In this document: one piece after another, positions 25,438 to 34,055 of the stretch
How positions within the stretch are numbered: position 1 is the stretch's first letter
Layout of the letters: each line of letters begins with the position of its first letter
Source: DT-110 sp030148525
GTDB lineage: Bacteria > Bacteroidota > Bacteroidia > Chitinophagales > Saprospiraceae
DNA: 64,000 bases
Direction of reading: 5' to 3'
NCBI GenBank assembly: GCA_965227445.1
Contig: OZ245751.1
Coordinates: 5,270,001-5,334,000, forward strand
Notes under the pieces: model-generated
Told to the model about the DNA's origin: nothing
Databases searched by the model: none
Seen by the model: the letters and a program-made list of their open reading frames with translations, nothing else
Made by a program: the position numbers and the translations under genes

Positions 25438-27006
25438 CTACTGCATTTTTTGTCCAAACCGTAACACAACGAATTCCGCCGGACGCACCGGTGCGAAGCC
25501 AATCTCCACGATCAACCGCCCCTGGTGAATATCACCTTGCGTCATGGTAGTGCCCAGTCCGCATTTGACGAAATAGGATTGTTTGGCCGCGGCACCGGCC
25601 AGGGCTCCTTCCCGCCAAAGTCCGGACAGGAAATTGTTCAGCATATTTTTGATGCTCGTCCAGGTATTGGCGTCATTAGGTTCGAAGACGTAGGCTTCCG
25701 TTGCCAGTTTGCAGGATTGCTCGATGTACATAGCGGTTCGGCGCACCGGGATGTACCGCCATTCATTATCATTTCCGGCCAGGGTCCGGGCACCCCACAC
25801 CAGGATGCCCTGTCCTGGAAAAGAGCGTATGGCGTTGATCGATTTACCGGTATGCGGATCGGTGTTGAGTCCCGATTGCTGGTTGTTCGTCAAATGGATT
25901 GGCAGATCGATGGCACTGTTGATCGAGGTATTGGCCGGTGCTTTCCAAACGCCCTCCGAATTATCTGTCCGGGAAATGATGCCGGCCATGGCCCCACTGG
26001 GTGGCAATAAGTTGGCCTCATCCAGTATCAGCTTCATGAGCTTTTTATACAAGGGACTGGTTGCCACCAGGGCCCGATGAACCTTCTCGATGGTCATCGC
26101 TGAATCGCCCTTTTTGGTGAGGGATTGGATGGTAGCCAGGAGGGAAGATGCTTCCCGGTCCGCTTTGTTGTCTTCCAGGAAGTCGATCAGGGACGAAAGA
26201 CGCCCATCGAAAAGGTTGGTATAATCCATTTCGCGGGCATCCATCACACTCGTTTTGACGAAGGGGAAGTACGCCGCTCCGAAAGACAGGTTTTCCGTAC
26301 CCAACATGGATCGAAAGTCAGAAATATCACTCATAAATTGGGCGGGATTGGGTTGGCGGCCACCGGGCACATCGAAGAGGCTGATGGCCGTTTTCAATTC
26401 CGCATTTTGCGCAAGCATGGATTGCATCAGGGTTGACAGCTGGCCGGGAGGCAACAGGCTGGCATCCGGACAAACGTACATAGTGGGCTCGGCCTCCGCA
26501 CGAAGTACCTTCAGGCCATTGAGCAGATCATTCAGGCTTACGTGCGGATTGATCAGGGGATTGCCAGGCGGCGGGGGATTCCCGAAGGTCGCATCGTAGG
26601 AGCCTACCGAAACGATGTAGGCGTCGCCGCCTCCGTTTTGATAAAACCAGCGAATGCTGTTGTACAAATAATACACGGAGGCCGGATCGGGGACTAATGC
26701 GTAATACCTGGGGCCGATTTGGATACCCGGTCCGGCGGTCGGCATTTGATGTTGCTCTACCAGGAAATACTGCGGGTGATATGGTTTCAGGGGTGCCGCA
26801 ATGGTTGATTTGCCGGGAAGGGGGAAATACCTCAGGAAGTCGCTAAAGGAGCTGATCTTAAGCGCCGTATTGTGGAGGTTCTTCGAGACCGGATAGGTAT
26901 ACCCGATGAATGCCGGTATCGCTGTGGGAATCCCGACTACCGAATTCGGGAAGGCATTTTTTTCCTGGATGTATACGCCGGGGGTGGTATAGGTCACTTT
27001 GGCCAT
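25438..27006 (-). CDS. Contractile tail-sheath protein (phage/eCIS-like), orphan
   Basis: 522 residues. The N-terminus TYTTPGVYIQEKNAFP and GIPTAIPAFIGYT is the classic start of sheath proteins from contractile injection systems. The C-terminal part (NFLSGLWREGALAGAAAKQSYFVKCG, then GFAPVRPAEFVVLRF) is the sheath C-terminal domain that docks the tube and neighbouring sheath subunits. Both ends are intact, as are the intermediate ATPDAS-like segments. No tube, baseplate, spike, LysM or AAA+ gene lies nearby. The start at 27006 (MAKVTYTT) was chosen; the 23-codon upstream extension looks random. A 10-bp-phased repeat array lies about 100 bp upstream. Confidence 0.88.
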   Translation of the reverse strand: MAKVTYTTPGVYIQEKNAFPNSVVGIPTAIPAFIGYTYPVSKNLHNTALKISSFSDFLRYFPLPGKSTIAAPLKPYHPQYFLVEQHQMPTAGPGIQIGPRYYALVPDPASVYYLYNSIRWFYQNGGGDAYIVSVGSYDATFGNPPPPGNPLINPHVSLNDLLNGLKVLRAEAEPTMYVCPDASLLPPGQLSTLMQSMLAQNAELKTAISLFDVPGGRQPNPAQFMSDISDFRSMLGTENLSFGAAYFPFVKTSVMDAREMDYTNLFDGRLSSLIDFLEDNKADREASSLLATIQSLTKKGDSAMTIEKVHRALVATSPLYKKLMKLILDEANLLPPSGAMAGIISRTDNSEGVWKAPANTSINSAIDLPIHLTNNQQSGLNTDPHTGKSINAIRSFPGQGILVWGARTLAGNDNEWRYIPVRRTAMYIEQSCKLATEAYVFEPNDANTWTSIKNMLNNFLSGLWREGALAGAAAKQSYFVKCGLGTTMTQGDIHQGRLIVEIGFAPVRPAEFVVLRFGQKMQ

Positions 27007-27111
27007 GGGCAACAGGTGTTTTCGGGATTGGATATTCCAAATCATTAATATCCGGCTTTTAATCGGTAAGCCCAAGTCCGGGCTGGGTCTCGCTAGTCGT
27101 TATTAACGGTC

Positions 27112-27181
27112 AAGAGCCGTTACTAACCGTTAGGAGCCGATCATAACCGTTAGTAACCGATACTAACCGTTAGTAACGATT
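27112..27181. promoter_or_regulatory. Decamer-phased array upstream of the sheath gene
   Basis: Seven 10-mers in strict phase: AAGAGCCGTT, ACTAACCGTT, AGGAGCCGAT, CATAACCGTT, AGTAACCGAT, ACTAACCGTT, AGTAACGATT; an eighth weaker unit precedes at 27102. With one unit per helical turn, all cores (CCGTT/CCGAT) face the same side of the DNA. It sits 106 bp upstream of the sheath ATG. Candidate multi-site operator; the regulator is unknown. Confidence 0.6.
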
Positions 27182-27245
27182 AAATATGAGCAGTTCCCAA
27201 CTTCGTTCATACTGCATACTATGACACACAACTTCCTGACCCCAG

Positions 27246-27695
27246 TCAATCCAACGCCCGCCACCACAATGGTCCGACTCCGACCAGTAAAAACACCAGG
27301 TTGAACAGGACATTAGAAGCGTGACCCGAAGTCACCGAACCGGTGCTGTCTACAATAAACCAGACCAGAATACCCGTCAACACGATCTGGCGGACGGTCT
27401 CCGGGGCCTGATCGTACAGACGAGTAGACAGGAGCCAGACCATTACTGCCCACCCTAGCAGGAACCCTCCGGTCAGGGCCAATAACAGGCGGGTTGCCGG
27501 GTCAGAAACATCCTGGGCTCCGTCGAGCGGCCAGCTCACCAGGTCGATCGTCCACCGGGCCGGGCCGGCAGTCGAGGGCATCGTACCCAGAAAAAATATC
27601 GGTCCGAAAGCCCCGATCACCAGGGCAGTTATTTTCAGGTAAGTGCGATGGAAGGCATTTGTGCGATAGCGAGGAATAGGTTGATCAGTCATCAT
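27246..27695 (-). CDS. Small integral membrane protein of unknown function
   Basis: 149 residues with about four TM helices (roughly 20-38, 68-88, 100-118, 128-146) and a Pro/Arg-rich N-terminus. It resembles small unnamed 4-TM proteins of Bacteroidota (DUF4345-like size), but I cannot assign it. It follows the TetR gene by 47 bp on the same strand, so it is likely the last gene of the gpx-ohrR-tetR operon and a candidate TetR target. Confidence 0.75.
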   Translation of the reverse strand: MMTDQPIPRYRTNAFHRTYLKITALVIGAFGPIFFLGTMPSTAGPARWTIDLVSWPLDGAQDVSDPATRLLLALTGGFLLGWAVMVWLLSTRLYDQAPETVRQIVLTGILVWFIVDSTGSVTSGHASNVLFNLVFLLVGVGPLWWRALD

Positions 27696-27742
27696 CTTGT
27701 GGTTTTGTTTAGCACAAGATTAGGCTGATTGAAGCGCATCTT

Positions 27743-28306
27743 TTAGACGTTACCGTCCATTTGCGGCAGATTTCCCGTTTGCTTGAACTGGCGCACCATC
27801 TGGCGTATGTTTCGCATATACCCTTTCAGCCATTCTTCGTGGAGGGTTTGATCGGTGATCTGCAGGAAAAAATTATCGAGGGTCAGCAGTAAGACCAGTT
27901 CCGCCAGATACGACTGTTCCCGCAGGTCGATGATCTGTTTCCAAAGCGGCAACAGAGCCGGGACTGACAACTGGTTAACAGCCGTGAAGCACTTTGCAAA
28001 ATCAGGATTTTCCCGGTGAAACCGCAATTGGCGGTTGAACAGCAGATCGATTTTATGATCCATGATCACCCCGATCAGTTCGTCCTCTGTTTCGCTCTGG
28101 CTTTCCCGCTCAGCCATCAATGCGGCTCTTTCCAGGTGGTAATCCAGCAGATCACTGTTAAACAGACTGAGGTCGGCAAAAAGGTGGTAGAAGGAGGATT
28201 TACTCTTACCCACCTGCCGTGCCAGGCGCTCTACTTTGAGCCCGGTGGGGCCTTCGTAGGCGAAGGTGCGATAGCCGTGATCCATCCAGGGTTGCTTGGG
28301 ATCCAT
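27743..28306 (-). CDS. TetR-like transcriptional regulator
   Basis: 187 residues. The N-terminal helix-turn-helix reads HGYRTFAYEGPTGLKVERLA and then RQVGKSKSSFYHLFADLS, the TetR pattern with the SxSxFYxxF recognition helix. The C-terminal part is all-helical, as expected for a ligand-binding dimer domain. ATG at 28306 lies 4 nt after the MarR gene stop; an earlier in-frame ATG at 28333 would overlap that gene. Together with OhrR it implies that the operon answers more than one cue (inference). Confidence 0.85.
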   Translation of the reverse strand: MDPKQPWMDHGYRTFAYEGPTGLKVERLARQVGKSKSSFYHLFADLSLFNSDLLDYHLERAALMAERESQSETEDELIGVIMDHKIDLLFNRQLRFHRENPDFAKCFTAVNQLSVPALLPLWKQIIDLREQSYLAELVLLLTLDNFFLQITDQTLHEEWLKGYMRNIRQMVRQFKQTGNLPQMDGNV

Positions 28307-28310
28307 GGGT

Positions 28311-28772
28311 TTACATTTTTTCAACCTTTGCATTTAATACGTTCACTAACGTCCACAGGGTTTCCTGGAACTGACGGATCTCTGCTTCTGATATCTCTCC
28401 ATCATCGAAAGACGCCACGATCTGCTCTGGTATCGAGAGGGCCTGTTTACGCAGTTGGTCCCCTTTTTCCGTAAGGGAAACCATCACCCTGCGCTCATCA
28501 TCGGAAGAGCGCCGGCGGGTCAGCAGTTTCTTTTGTTCCAACCGTTTCAACAGGGGCGTCACCGTATTGGACTCCAGCAGTAATCGCTCGCAAATGGCGT
28601 TCACCGACAGATCCGCGTGTTGCCACAACACCAGCATGACCAGGTATTGCGGATAAGTCAGGTCCAGCTCTTTCAGCACAGGAGCGTAGATCTTGGTGGT
28701 GAGCCGCGATGCGGCGTAGAGTGGAAAACAAAGTTGATTGTCCAGATACAGCCTTGCTGCTTGGTCGCTCAT
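28311..28772 (-). CDS. OhrR-type MarR family redox regulator
   Basis: 153 residues. The N-terminal DNQLCFPLYAASRLTTKIY matches the OhrR signature, with Cys15 as the candidate peroxide-sensing thiol. The MarR winged helix (about 45-110) includes NAICERLLLESNTVTPLLKRLE and the wing RSSDDERRVMVSLTE. OhrR loses DNA binding when its Cys is oxidised by organic hydroperoxides. Its start is 2 nt after the stop of the glutathione peroxidase gene, so sensor and enzyme are translationally linked. Confidence 0.9.
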   Translation of the reverse strand: MSDQAARLYLDNQLCFPLYAASRLTTKIYAPVLKELDLTYPQYLVMLVLWQHADLSVNAICERLLLESNTVTPLLKRLEQKKLLTRRRSSDDERRVMVSLTEKGDQLRKQALSIPEQIVASFDDGEISEAEIRQFQETLWTLVNVLNAKVEKM

Positions 28773-28774
28773 AA

Positions 28775-29248
28775 TTACAGTACTTTACGAATGGCCCGTT
28801 CCATCTTATGGGGTTGGGTCGTCGGCGCAAACCGCTTGACCGGACGCCCTTCCCGGTCGATAAGGAACTTGGTGAAATTCCACTTAATACTACGTCCCAG
28901 TAACCCGCCAAGTTTAGATTTCAGGTATTGGAAGATGGGGTGCGTATTAGATCCGTTCACATCCACCTTGGCAAACATCGGGAAACTTACCCCGTAATTG
29001 ACCTGGCAAAATTCCTGGATATCTTCGGCCGAGCCGGGTTCCTGCTTGCCGAATTGATTGCATGGGAAGCCCAGGATGACCAGCCCCTGGTCACGATATT
29101 CCTGATAGAGCTTTTCCAGTCCTTCGTACTGTGGCGTTAAGCCGCATTTGCTGGCGGTGTTGACCACTAATACGGCTTTGCCCTCGAAGTCTTTCATTGA
29201 TACGGTTTTACCACTCAGGGTATCGGCTTCCAAATTGTAAAATTCCAT
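28775..29248 (-). CDS. Glutathione peroxidase-like thiol peroxidase
   Basis: 157 residues. Reduces hydrogen peroxide and organic hydroperoxides; most bacterial members use thioredoxin rather than glutathione. Peroxidatic Cys35 (NTASKCG), Gln65 (GFPCNQFG) and Trp123/Asn124 (KWNFTKFL) form the catalytic tetrad. A second Cys at 63 or 81 could resolve. First gene of an operon with OhrR, TetR and a membrane protein. A TATATTTG promoter box and a 12-bp palindrome lie upstream. Confidence 0.93.
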   Translation of the reverse strand: MEFYNLEADTLSGKTVSMKDFEGKAVLVVNTASKCGLTPQYEGLEKLYQEYRDQGLVILGFPCNQFGKQEPGSAEDIQEFCQVNYGVSFPMFAKVDVNGSNTHPIFQYLKSKLGGLLGRSIKWNFTKFLIDREGRPVKRFAPTTQPHKMERAIRKVL

Positions 29249-29275
29249 TCGTCAGTTTTAGTCGTTCATGATTAA

Positions 29276-29296
29276 ATCGTGCACGATACAAATATA
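29276..29296 (-). promoter_or_regulatory. Promoter box and palindromic operator of the gpx-ohrR operon
   Basis: On the minus strand, TATATTTG (29289-29296) fits the Bacteroidota -7 box. Directly downstream lies the perfect palindrome ATCGTGCACGAT (29276-29287), where a repressor would block transcription start. OhrR is the obvious candidate binder. Confidence 0.55.
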
Positions 29297-29581
29297 CGTA
29301 CTTTATAGTTGCCACGGAAGGAGTGGCTGCATTTCTACAGGTAAAAAGCTATCCAACAACAGAGAGCGCCCATTCGTCACCGGCCTTAATCTGATTACGA
29401 AGGGCATGCTTGATGATCCACGATCGTGCTTTGGAGGGCGTTTAGGAGCACCAATGGTCGATGCACTTTTTTCCGATCCCGTAATTGGTCGTGTTTATTT
29501 TCATTAAAGCACGTTGTCACAACTGATAATTATCATTTAAGATACCGTTTTATACCCTGATTTTATGAGGAAGCAAATCGA
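29297..29581. other. Divergent intergenic region, nothing recognised
   Basis: Upstream region of the rightward membrane-protein gene. A short frame at 29268-29507 is not supported by composition or motifs. Confidence 0.5.
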
Positions 29582-30391
29582 ATGTCTATGGAACATATAC
29601 CTGTTTCTTCGAGAATTCTTTCCGGCATCGCGCTATTGCTCGCTCTTCTCACCAGTTTGTTAGGATTATTCGATCCGTCGGTCTATGCGCAGGAAACCGA
29701 GAACTGGGCACGCCAGGCCCGCGGGCAGGATATTGGTAATCTGTTGGCCGCTCTGGTGCTTTTTGTAGCCTTACGGCAAAAAGGGGATCGCGCGTTTTTG
29801 ATTTGGCAGGGAACGCTATTTTACCTGGTGTATGCTTTTATGATCTATGCTTTTGCCCTCCACTTCAACGTATTATTCCTGGCTTACGTTGGTGTGTTGG
29901 GTTGTAGCGCCTACGCTTGGGCGGGCGCCCTGCTACGGCAGCCTTTCCACGCCATGGAAAGTCGGGGGTCAAGCCGGGGACGAACCCGCGCCGGCTGGAT
30001 ATTGATGCTCATCGGCGTATTGTTTGGTTTGCTGTGGTTGGCCGAGATCATACCAGCCCTGGTTTACGAAACCCTTCCGGCCAGCATGACCGAGGCGGGG
30101 CTGATCGTGAATCCGGTCCACGTAATTGATCTGGCCATCGTACTGCCGGCCATGATAATTAGTGGTCGCTGGCTGCAACGGGGCAAGCGCGCAGGCGACT
30201 GGTTTGGGCCCTCCTGGCTGGTCTTCTCGGTGCTGATGGGCTTGAGTATTGTGGCTGCCATGTTCCTGGAATTAAGTCAGGGTAATCAGGAGGTTTGGCC
30301 AGTACTCATAATGCTTGGAATAGTAGTGTTAGCAAGCGGATGGGGGTCCTTCCAGACGCAACACGGCCCACGGTCGACGCCTAACGGATAA
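29582..30391 (+). CDS. Polytopic membrane protein of unknown function
   Basis: 269 residues with about seven predicted TM helices and short loops; a positively charged loop (SRGSSRGRTRAG, about 127-138) follows the fourth. No transport or catalytic motif was recognised. The N-terminus (MSMEHIPVSSRILSGIALLLALL) could start at M1 or M3. Stand-alone; followed by about 215 bp with a heptad array. Confidence 0.75.
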   Translation: MSMEHIPVSSRILSGIALLLALLTSLLGLFDPSVYAQETENWARQARGQDIGNLLAALVLFVALRQKGDRAFLIWQGTLFYLVYAFMIYAFALHFNVLFLAYVGVLGCSAYAWAGALLRQPFHAMESRGSSRGRTRAGWILMLIGVLFGLLWLAEIIPALVYETLPASMTEAGLIVNPVHVIDLAIVLPAMIISGRWLQRGKRAGDWFGPSWLVFSVLMGLSIVAAMFLELSQGNQEVWPVLIMLGIVVLASGWGSFQTQHGPRSTPNG

Positions 30392-30535
30392 TAAGTTTAA
30401 GAATGACTTTTAGATTCTGATCAATATCAACGTAAGGATGTTGCAAGCTCTATAGCCTCCGGGCCCTTTGATCCCTTTAGTCCCGCTACACGCTCCACGG
30501 TGACAGCTAACGAATCACCGCTTCCGTTTCCCGTA

Positions 30536-30598
30536 AGCCTTGGCCCATGAACCTTGAACCTTGGAGCCTGGAGCCTGGACCTTGAATCGTGGCGCGTC
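30536..30598. repeat. Heptad array, 9 units (AACCTTG type)
   Basis: AGCCTTG, GCCCATG, AACCTTG (twice), GAGCCTG (twice), GACCTTG, AATCGTG, GCGCGTC in fixed register, ending 7 nt before the minus-strand stop codon of the DinB-like gene (30606). Confidence 0.85.
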
Positions 30599-30605
30599 TG
30601 CCGTC

Positions 30606-31070
30606 TTATTCCCGGATTTGCTTTTTAATCAGCACGATCTGCCCCAGGTGATAATGAAAATGTTCGATCATCCCCGCGACATTGTAGAAGATTGTCTTGT
30701 ATTTAGGATCGGCAAATTCGCTCCATAGCTTCTCTTCTGGCATCTCCTCCAGTATTTTGGCGAAAGCCTCGGCTTCTTCCCAGCTTTGCTCCAGAAAGGA
30801 AGTCCAATCTGATTCGCTAGCGAAATCAGGGGTCTGCCAACTTTCTTTATCATTGCCTTCAAGGGGGCCGCCCCGTAGCACTTTGGTTTGCAGACGCAGG
30901 TAGTAAAACATGTGGTAGGCCAGACTGGCAATGGTATTCAGCTCACCAACCTGCGTATGAGCTTCTGCTAAGGTAACATCGGAAAGCTGCTCTTTGAGGT
31001 TGGTGCTGGACCAGTTGTAGCCAAAATAGACGCGCCGCAGGCGTTCGGCGATTTGCTTGGGTACAGACAT
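30606..31070 (-). CDS. DinB-superfamily protein (DUF1572-like)
   Basis: 154 residues, four-helix-bundle DinB/YfiT-like metalloprotein. The expected His triad is present as AYHMFYYL (about 53-60) and IEHFHYHLGQIVLIKK near the C-terminus. Family members include thiol-dependent transferases, but most are uncharacterised. The ATG at 31070 was chosen: the 62-codon upstream extension overlaps the CPBP gene out of frame and lacks structure. Contains one copy of the GGCTTTCGCCAAAA 14-mer (EAFAKI). Confidence 0.88.
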   Translation of the reverse strand: MSVPKQIAERLRRVYFGYNWSSTNLKEQLSDVTLAEAHTQVGELNTIASLAYHMFYYLRLQTKVLRGGPLEGNDKESWQTPDFASESDWTSFLEQSWEEAEAFAKILEEMPEEKLWSEFADPKYKTIFYNVAGMIEHFHYHLGQIVLIKKQIRE

Positions 31071-31162
31071 GCGTGTTGGTTTGGTGTTTTCGATATCTCT
31101 GGCAACGCAATCAGCAGGTGGAATAGTTCCCGGAGTGTTGCCGGGATTTAGAGTACGGACAA

Positions 31163-31984
31163 TTATCCTTCGCTGTCTCCCGAATTTCGCGAACGCAACT
31201 TCGTGTCGCACCCCAATAGGTAAGCAAGCGCCAATATAACCCCCACGTGAATCCAAAGCAGTTGGGGATCCGCAAAGAGCGAGGTTCCGATAAATCCGTT
31301 AGCTGTATTCAAACCGCCGTGCAAGAGTATTGCCAGCAACACACTACCGCCGGTCCGCACGTACAACCAGGCAAAGACCACACTCATGGCCATCATGACC
31401 GGCAGGTAGGCCACGAAAGGCATATGACCGGTGGCCTGCGGCAGACTCAGCAACAAAGGCAGATGCCATACTGCCCAGAAGAATCCGATGATCAGTCCGG
31501 CCACCCAGGGCGGCATTTGCTGCTGCAGGCGCTCCTGTGCAAAACCACGCCAGCCCAATTCCTCAGCAATCGGGCCCCCGACCAGGGTATTGACAAAGAA
31601 GAAAACAGGATACAATACAACGGCCACCAACTCCTTGCCGGGCGCCAGGCCCATACCCTCCAGTACCGTGCCCCAGTCGGGCGAAGCACCACCCAGTAAT
31701 TTATGAATACCCACACTCAAAAAGAGCAAAGCCACCATACCCACTATCGCAAACACGTAATACGCAATGGATACCCGCCCCTTCAACACCTTACGCAGCA
31801 GCGTGCGTACGCCGGCTTTGCCGGAACTCCGCCAGGTCAGGATCAGGGCGGCCAGTGTCGGGCCCCAGGCACCGGGCAGCGCCCATAATACCGAAGCCTC
31901 CGCCAGGAAATAGAGTGGGCTCCACAGCAACCACGACAAAGCGAAGGTCAGCATAAAAAAGGAGAAGACAGGTGATTTAAGCAT
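31163..31984 (-). CDS. CPBP-family intramembrane metalloprotease
   Basis: 273 residues, seven to eight TM helices. The glutamate motif AEELGWRGFAQERL, followed by FFWAVWHLPLL (His) and LLHGGLNTANG (His), gives the three conserved motifs of the CAAX protease/bacteriocin-processing (Abi) family, which act within the membrane. Natural targets are unknown. I chose the ATG at 31984 just before the first TM helix; in-frame ATGs at 32014 and 32008 are alternatives. Confidence 0.9.
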   Translation of the reverse strand: MLKSPVFSFFMLTFALSWLLWSPLYFLAEASVLWALPGAWGPTLAALILTWRSSGKAGVRTLLRKVLKGRVSIAYYVFAIVGMVALLFLSVGIHKLLGGASPDWGTVLEGMGLAPGKELVAVVLYPVFFFVNTLVGGPIAEELGWRGFAQERLQQQMPPWVAGLIIGFFWAVWHLPLLLSLPQATGHMPFVAYLPVMMAMSVVFAWLYVRTGGSVLLAILLHGGLNTANGFIGTSLFADPQLLWIHVGVILALAYLLGCDTKLRSRNSGDSEG

Positions 31985-32123
31985 GGGTATTGGTTCGTTT
32001 CTAATCATAGACATTGGGCTAGAGTTGTATCACGCCTCTTGCTCTAGTAAGGCTATGACGGGCATCCACGCTTTATGGTTTCGATATACAGTCCAGCACA
32101 CCTCGTACCCAATACCTACTACC

Positions 32124-32825
32124 CTATACCCTGTACTTATCTCTCGGATAATCAGACATACGCAGTCCCTCTTTTTCCAGCTCCCGCAATGCCTGGCGCC
32201 CCACCCATTGGGCCGTTGCATTTGGGTGTCGGGTAAGGGACTGTGCACAGGCCAGCGCGTCCCGATGAAGGTCTGCATTGCGTTTACCGATATTACGCAG
32301 TGCCCAATGGACGGCCTTTTTCACGTAGGCGCGGTTATCGGTAGCGGCCTGCTCGATCCACGGCAGGAAGGATTGGAAGATGTCGTTTTCGGCTTTTTTG
32401 TCGGCCATGCAGAAGGCGGCCATAATCGCAAAGGCGGCTCGCCGTTCGAATTCGGGTTGGTGGTCTTTCCAGTCTTTGATCAGGGCTTTCGCCAAAAGAC
32501 TCCTGGCAAAGACGGTCATGCTGAAGGAGTCGGTTATTTCCCAATTGTCAAAAGTGGTGACCCAACGTTGCGCCAGATCCGCGGTCAGTGCTTTGGGCGG
32601 GAAGATCTTGCTACACAGTAACCGGGCTTCGTAGATACCGGTATCAAAAAGGGCTGTGGCCAGGTCGGCCTCTTTGGGCAATTCTTTGGCTATTGCATTG
32701 ATGTCTTTCATATAAATGCCCAGCGAATCGGAAGAGGTTATCCCAAACTTGCGTGCCTTGCGGTCGGCCACGGCGGGGTCGGCGAGTTGGTGGAGGTGGG
32801 AGAGGATGTCGGGGAGATTGGTCAT
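32124..32825 (-). CDS. AlkD-like DNA alkylation repair protein (HEAT-like)
   Basis: 233 residues, all alpha. The repeats DLATALFDTGIYEARLLCSKIF, WVTTFDNWEITDSFSMTVF and DNRAYVKKAVHWALRNIGKRN are characteristic of the DNA_alkylation/AlkD HEAT-like family. AlkD excises bulky or cationic alkylated bases. Trp and Asp residues in FDNWEITD correspond to the damage-facing groove. Stand-alone; contains a TTTTGGCGAAAGCC copy (in LLAKAL). Confidence 0.88.
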   Translation of the reverse strand: MTNLPDILSHLHQLADPAVADRKARKFGITSSDSLGIYMKDINAIAKELPKEADLATALFDTGIYEARLLCSKIFPPKALTADLAQRWVTTFDNWEITDSFSMTVFARSLLAKALIKDWKDHQPEFERRAAFAIMAAFCMADKKAENDIFQSFLPWIEQAATDNRAYVKKAVHWALRNIGKRNADLHRDALACAQSLTRHPNATAQWVGRQALRELEKEGLRMSDYPRDKYRV

Positions 32826-32852
32826 GAGCGTTGATTATTTGATGCTATCGCC

Positions 32853-32903
32853 GATGCCATCCTAGATGGCATCTCCTATTTTCGCAATCTGGCTGACAGA
32901 ACC
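32853..32903. repeat. Palindromic intergenic repeat, copy 1
   Basis: Begins with the perfect dyad GATGCCATC-CTA-GATGGCATC, followed by TCCTATTTTCGCAATCTGGC. Copies 2 and 3 are at 36957-37035 and 39001-39079. It lies 44 bp beyond the stop of the TMEM175-like gene. Confidence 0.85.
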
Positions 32904-32946
32904 GAGGCATTAATGACTCTAAAACTTGACTCGATCCAGACCAAAA

Positions 32947-33564
32947 TCAGTTATCCACCCCAAAACGCACCCCGTGGACATAACACAAGGGGCCGATCAG
33001 CAGATAAGTAAAGCCCGATAAACCGAATCGCAGACCCACCTGTGCGTAGGCCAGTCCGGTAGAAAGTAGGCCGACAAAGACAAAAATGGCAAAGTGGCGG
33101 GCGTAGAATCGCAACTCTTCCCGATTATCCACAGCGGAGGCCGGGCGGGCGGCGTAGGCGTACATGGCCGTTACGATAGCAAAGATGCAGATGAACCCAA
33201 GCCCGTATAGTTGTAACACCAGCGCAAAATCCTCGGCTGAACCCAGGATATTCTCACCGATCATGGTATTGGCCAGGAATTTGAGCGGGTAGACATAGAA
33301 AAGAATGACAAATAACAGAAGCATATTCAGGATGATGATCCCATTGTCGATTCCCGATATTCGGCGAAAATACTGGTTATGCACGTACCACAGATAGACA
33401 AGTCCGCCAAAGCTAATTCCGAAACTGATGAAGCCCACCAGCATATCACGTAACTGATCAATGCTGTCGGGCACTTCCAGGGTCACGACCAGTAAGGTAG
33501 CAGCAAAGGCGAAGACCGAATCACTGAATCCTTCCAGTCGGCTGCTGGATTGTTTGAGGGGCAT
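32947..33564 (-). CDS. TMEM175-like (DUF1211) membrane channel protein
   Basis: 205 residues, about six TM helices. RLEGFSDSVFAFAATLLVV is the TMEM175 TM1 signature (FSDxxFA...TL), which lines the pore of prokaryotic TMEM175 K+ channels. The second half has a less strict repeat. Prokaryotic members conduct K+ with weak selectivity as tetramers. The ATG at 33564 was chosen, since the upstream 49 codons have no TM or domain character. Confidence 0.88.
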   Translation of the reverse strand: MPLKQSSSRLEGFSDSVFAFAATLLVVTLEVPDSIDQLRDMLVGFISFGISFGGLVYLWYVHNQYFRRISGIDNGIIILNMLLLFVILFYVYPLKFLANTMIGENILGSAEDFALVLQLYGLGFICIFAIVTAMYAYAARPASAVDNREELRFYARHFAIFVFVGLLSTGLAYAQVGLRFGLSGFTYLLIGPLCYVHGVRFGVDN

Positions 33565-33670
33565 ATTGCGTGGGTTGGGTGGAGGTGGGAAGATACGAAA
33601 AGGCAATTGATTGGTTTTTAAGCAGTGATCACCCCAATTTTCATCACATTTTCCTCGGAAGAATGCCTGT

Positions 33671-34051
33671 TCACTCATCCCTCGTAACGAAAGAGTGCAT
33701 CTTCCGAACAATCAGCTTACCGGCGCTGACAAATTCATAGATGTCGCAGAAAATATAGGTGTCACCGGTGTTGAGTGTCATTTCACCGTGGAGAGCAGCT
33801 TCTTTGCCGTGGGTAATGATACCGTTGATGGTGAGGGATTCGGCCTTTACGTGAGCCATTTTTCGCAGAGCGGCTTCGAAATCATTTTTCCCTTCAATGG
33901 TGCTTTCCCCGATGAGGGTCCATTCAATATCATTGGAGACCTGGTCGAGAATGAAATCGACGTTGGCCTCGGCGAAGGCTACGTTGAAATCGCGCAGGAA
34001 GCTTTTCTTAGGTGCGTTTCCGCAATCGGGCTTAACGGTTAATTTGAGCAT
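33671..34051 (-). CDS. NTF2/SnoaL-like protein
   Basis: 126 residues. NVAFAEANVDFILDQVSNDIEWTLIGESTIEGKNDF and YEFVSAGKLIVRKMHSFV follow the SnoaL-like cone fold. Starts 4 nt after the stop of the VOC gene; third gene of a leftward operon of three small proteins. Function unknown; the operon is divergent from a GlxA-type regulator gene. Confidence 0.85.
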   Translation of the reverse strand: MLKLTVKPDCGNAPKKSFLRDFNVAFAEANVDFILDQVSNDIEWTLIGESTIEGKNDFEAALRKMAHVKAESLTINGIITHGKEAALHGEMTLNTGDTYIFCDIYEFVSAGKLIVRKMHSFVTRDE

Positions 34052-34055
34052 GTTT

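Noticed and set aside
29268..29507. 79-residue frame upstream of a membrane-protein gene
   Set aside because: No motif; overlaps the promoter region of the gpx operon.
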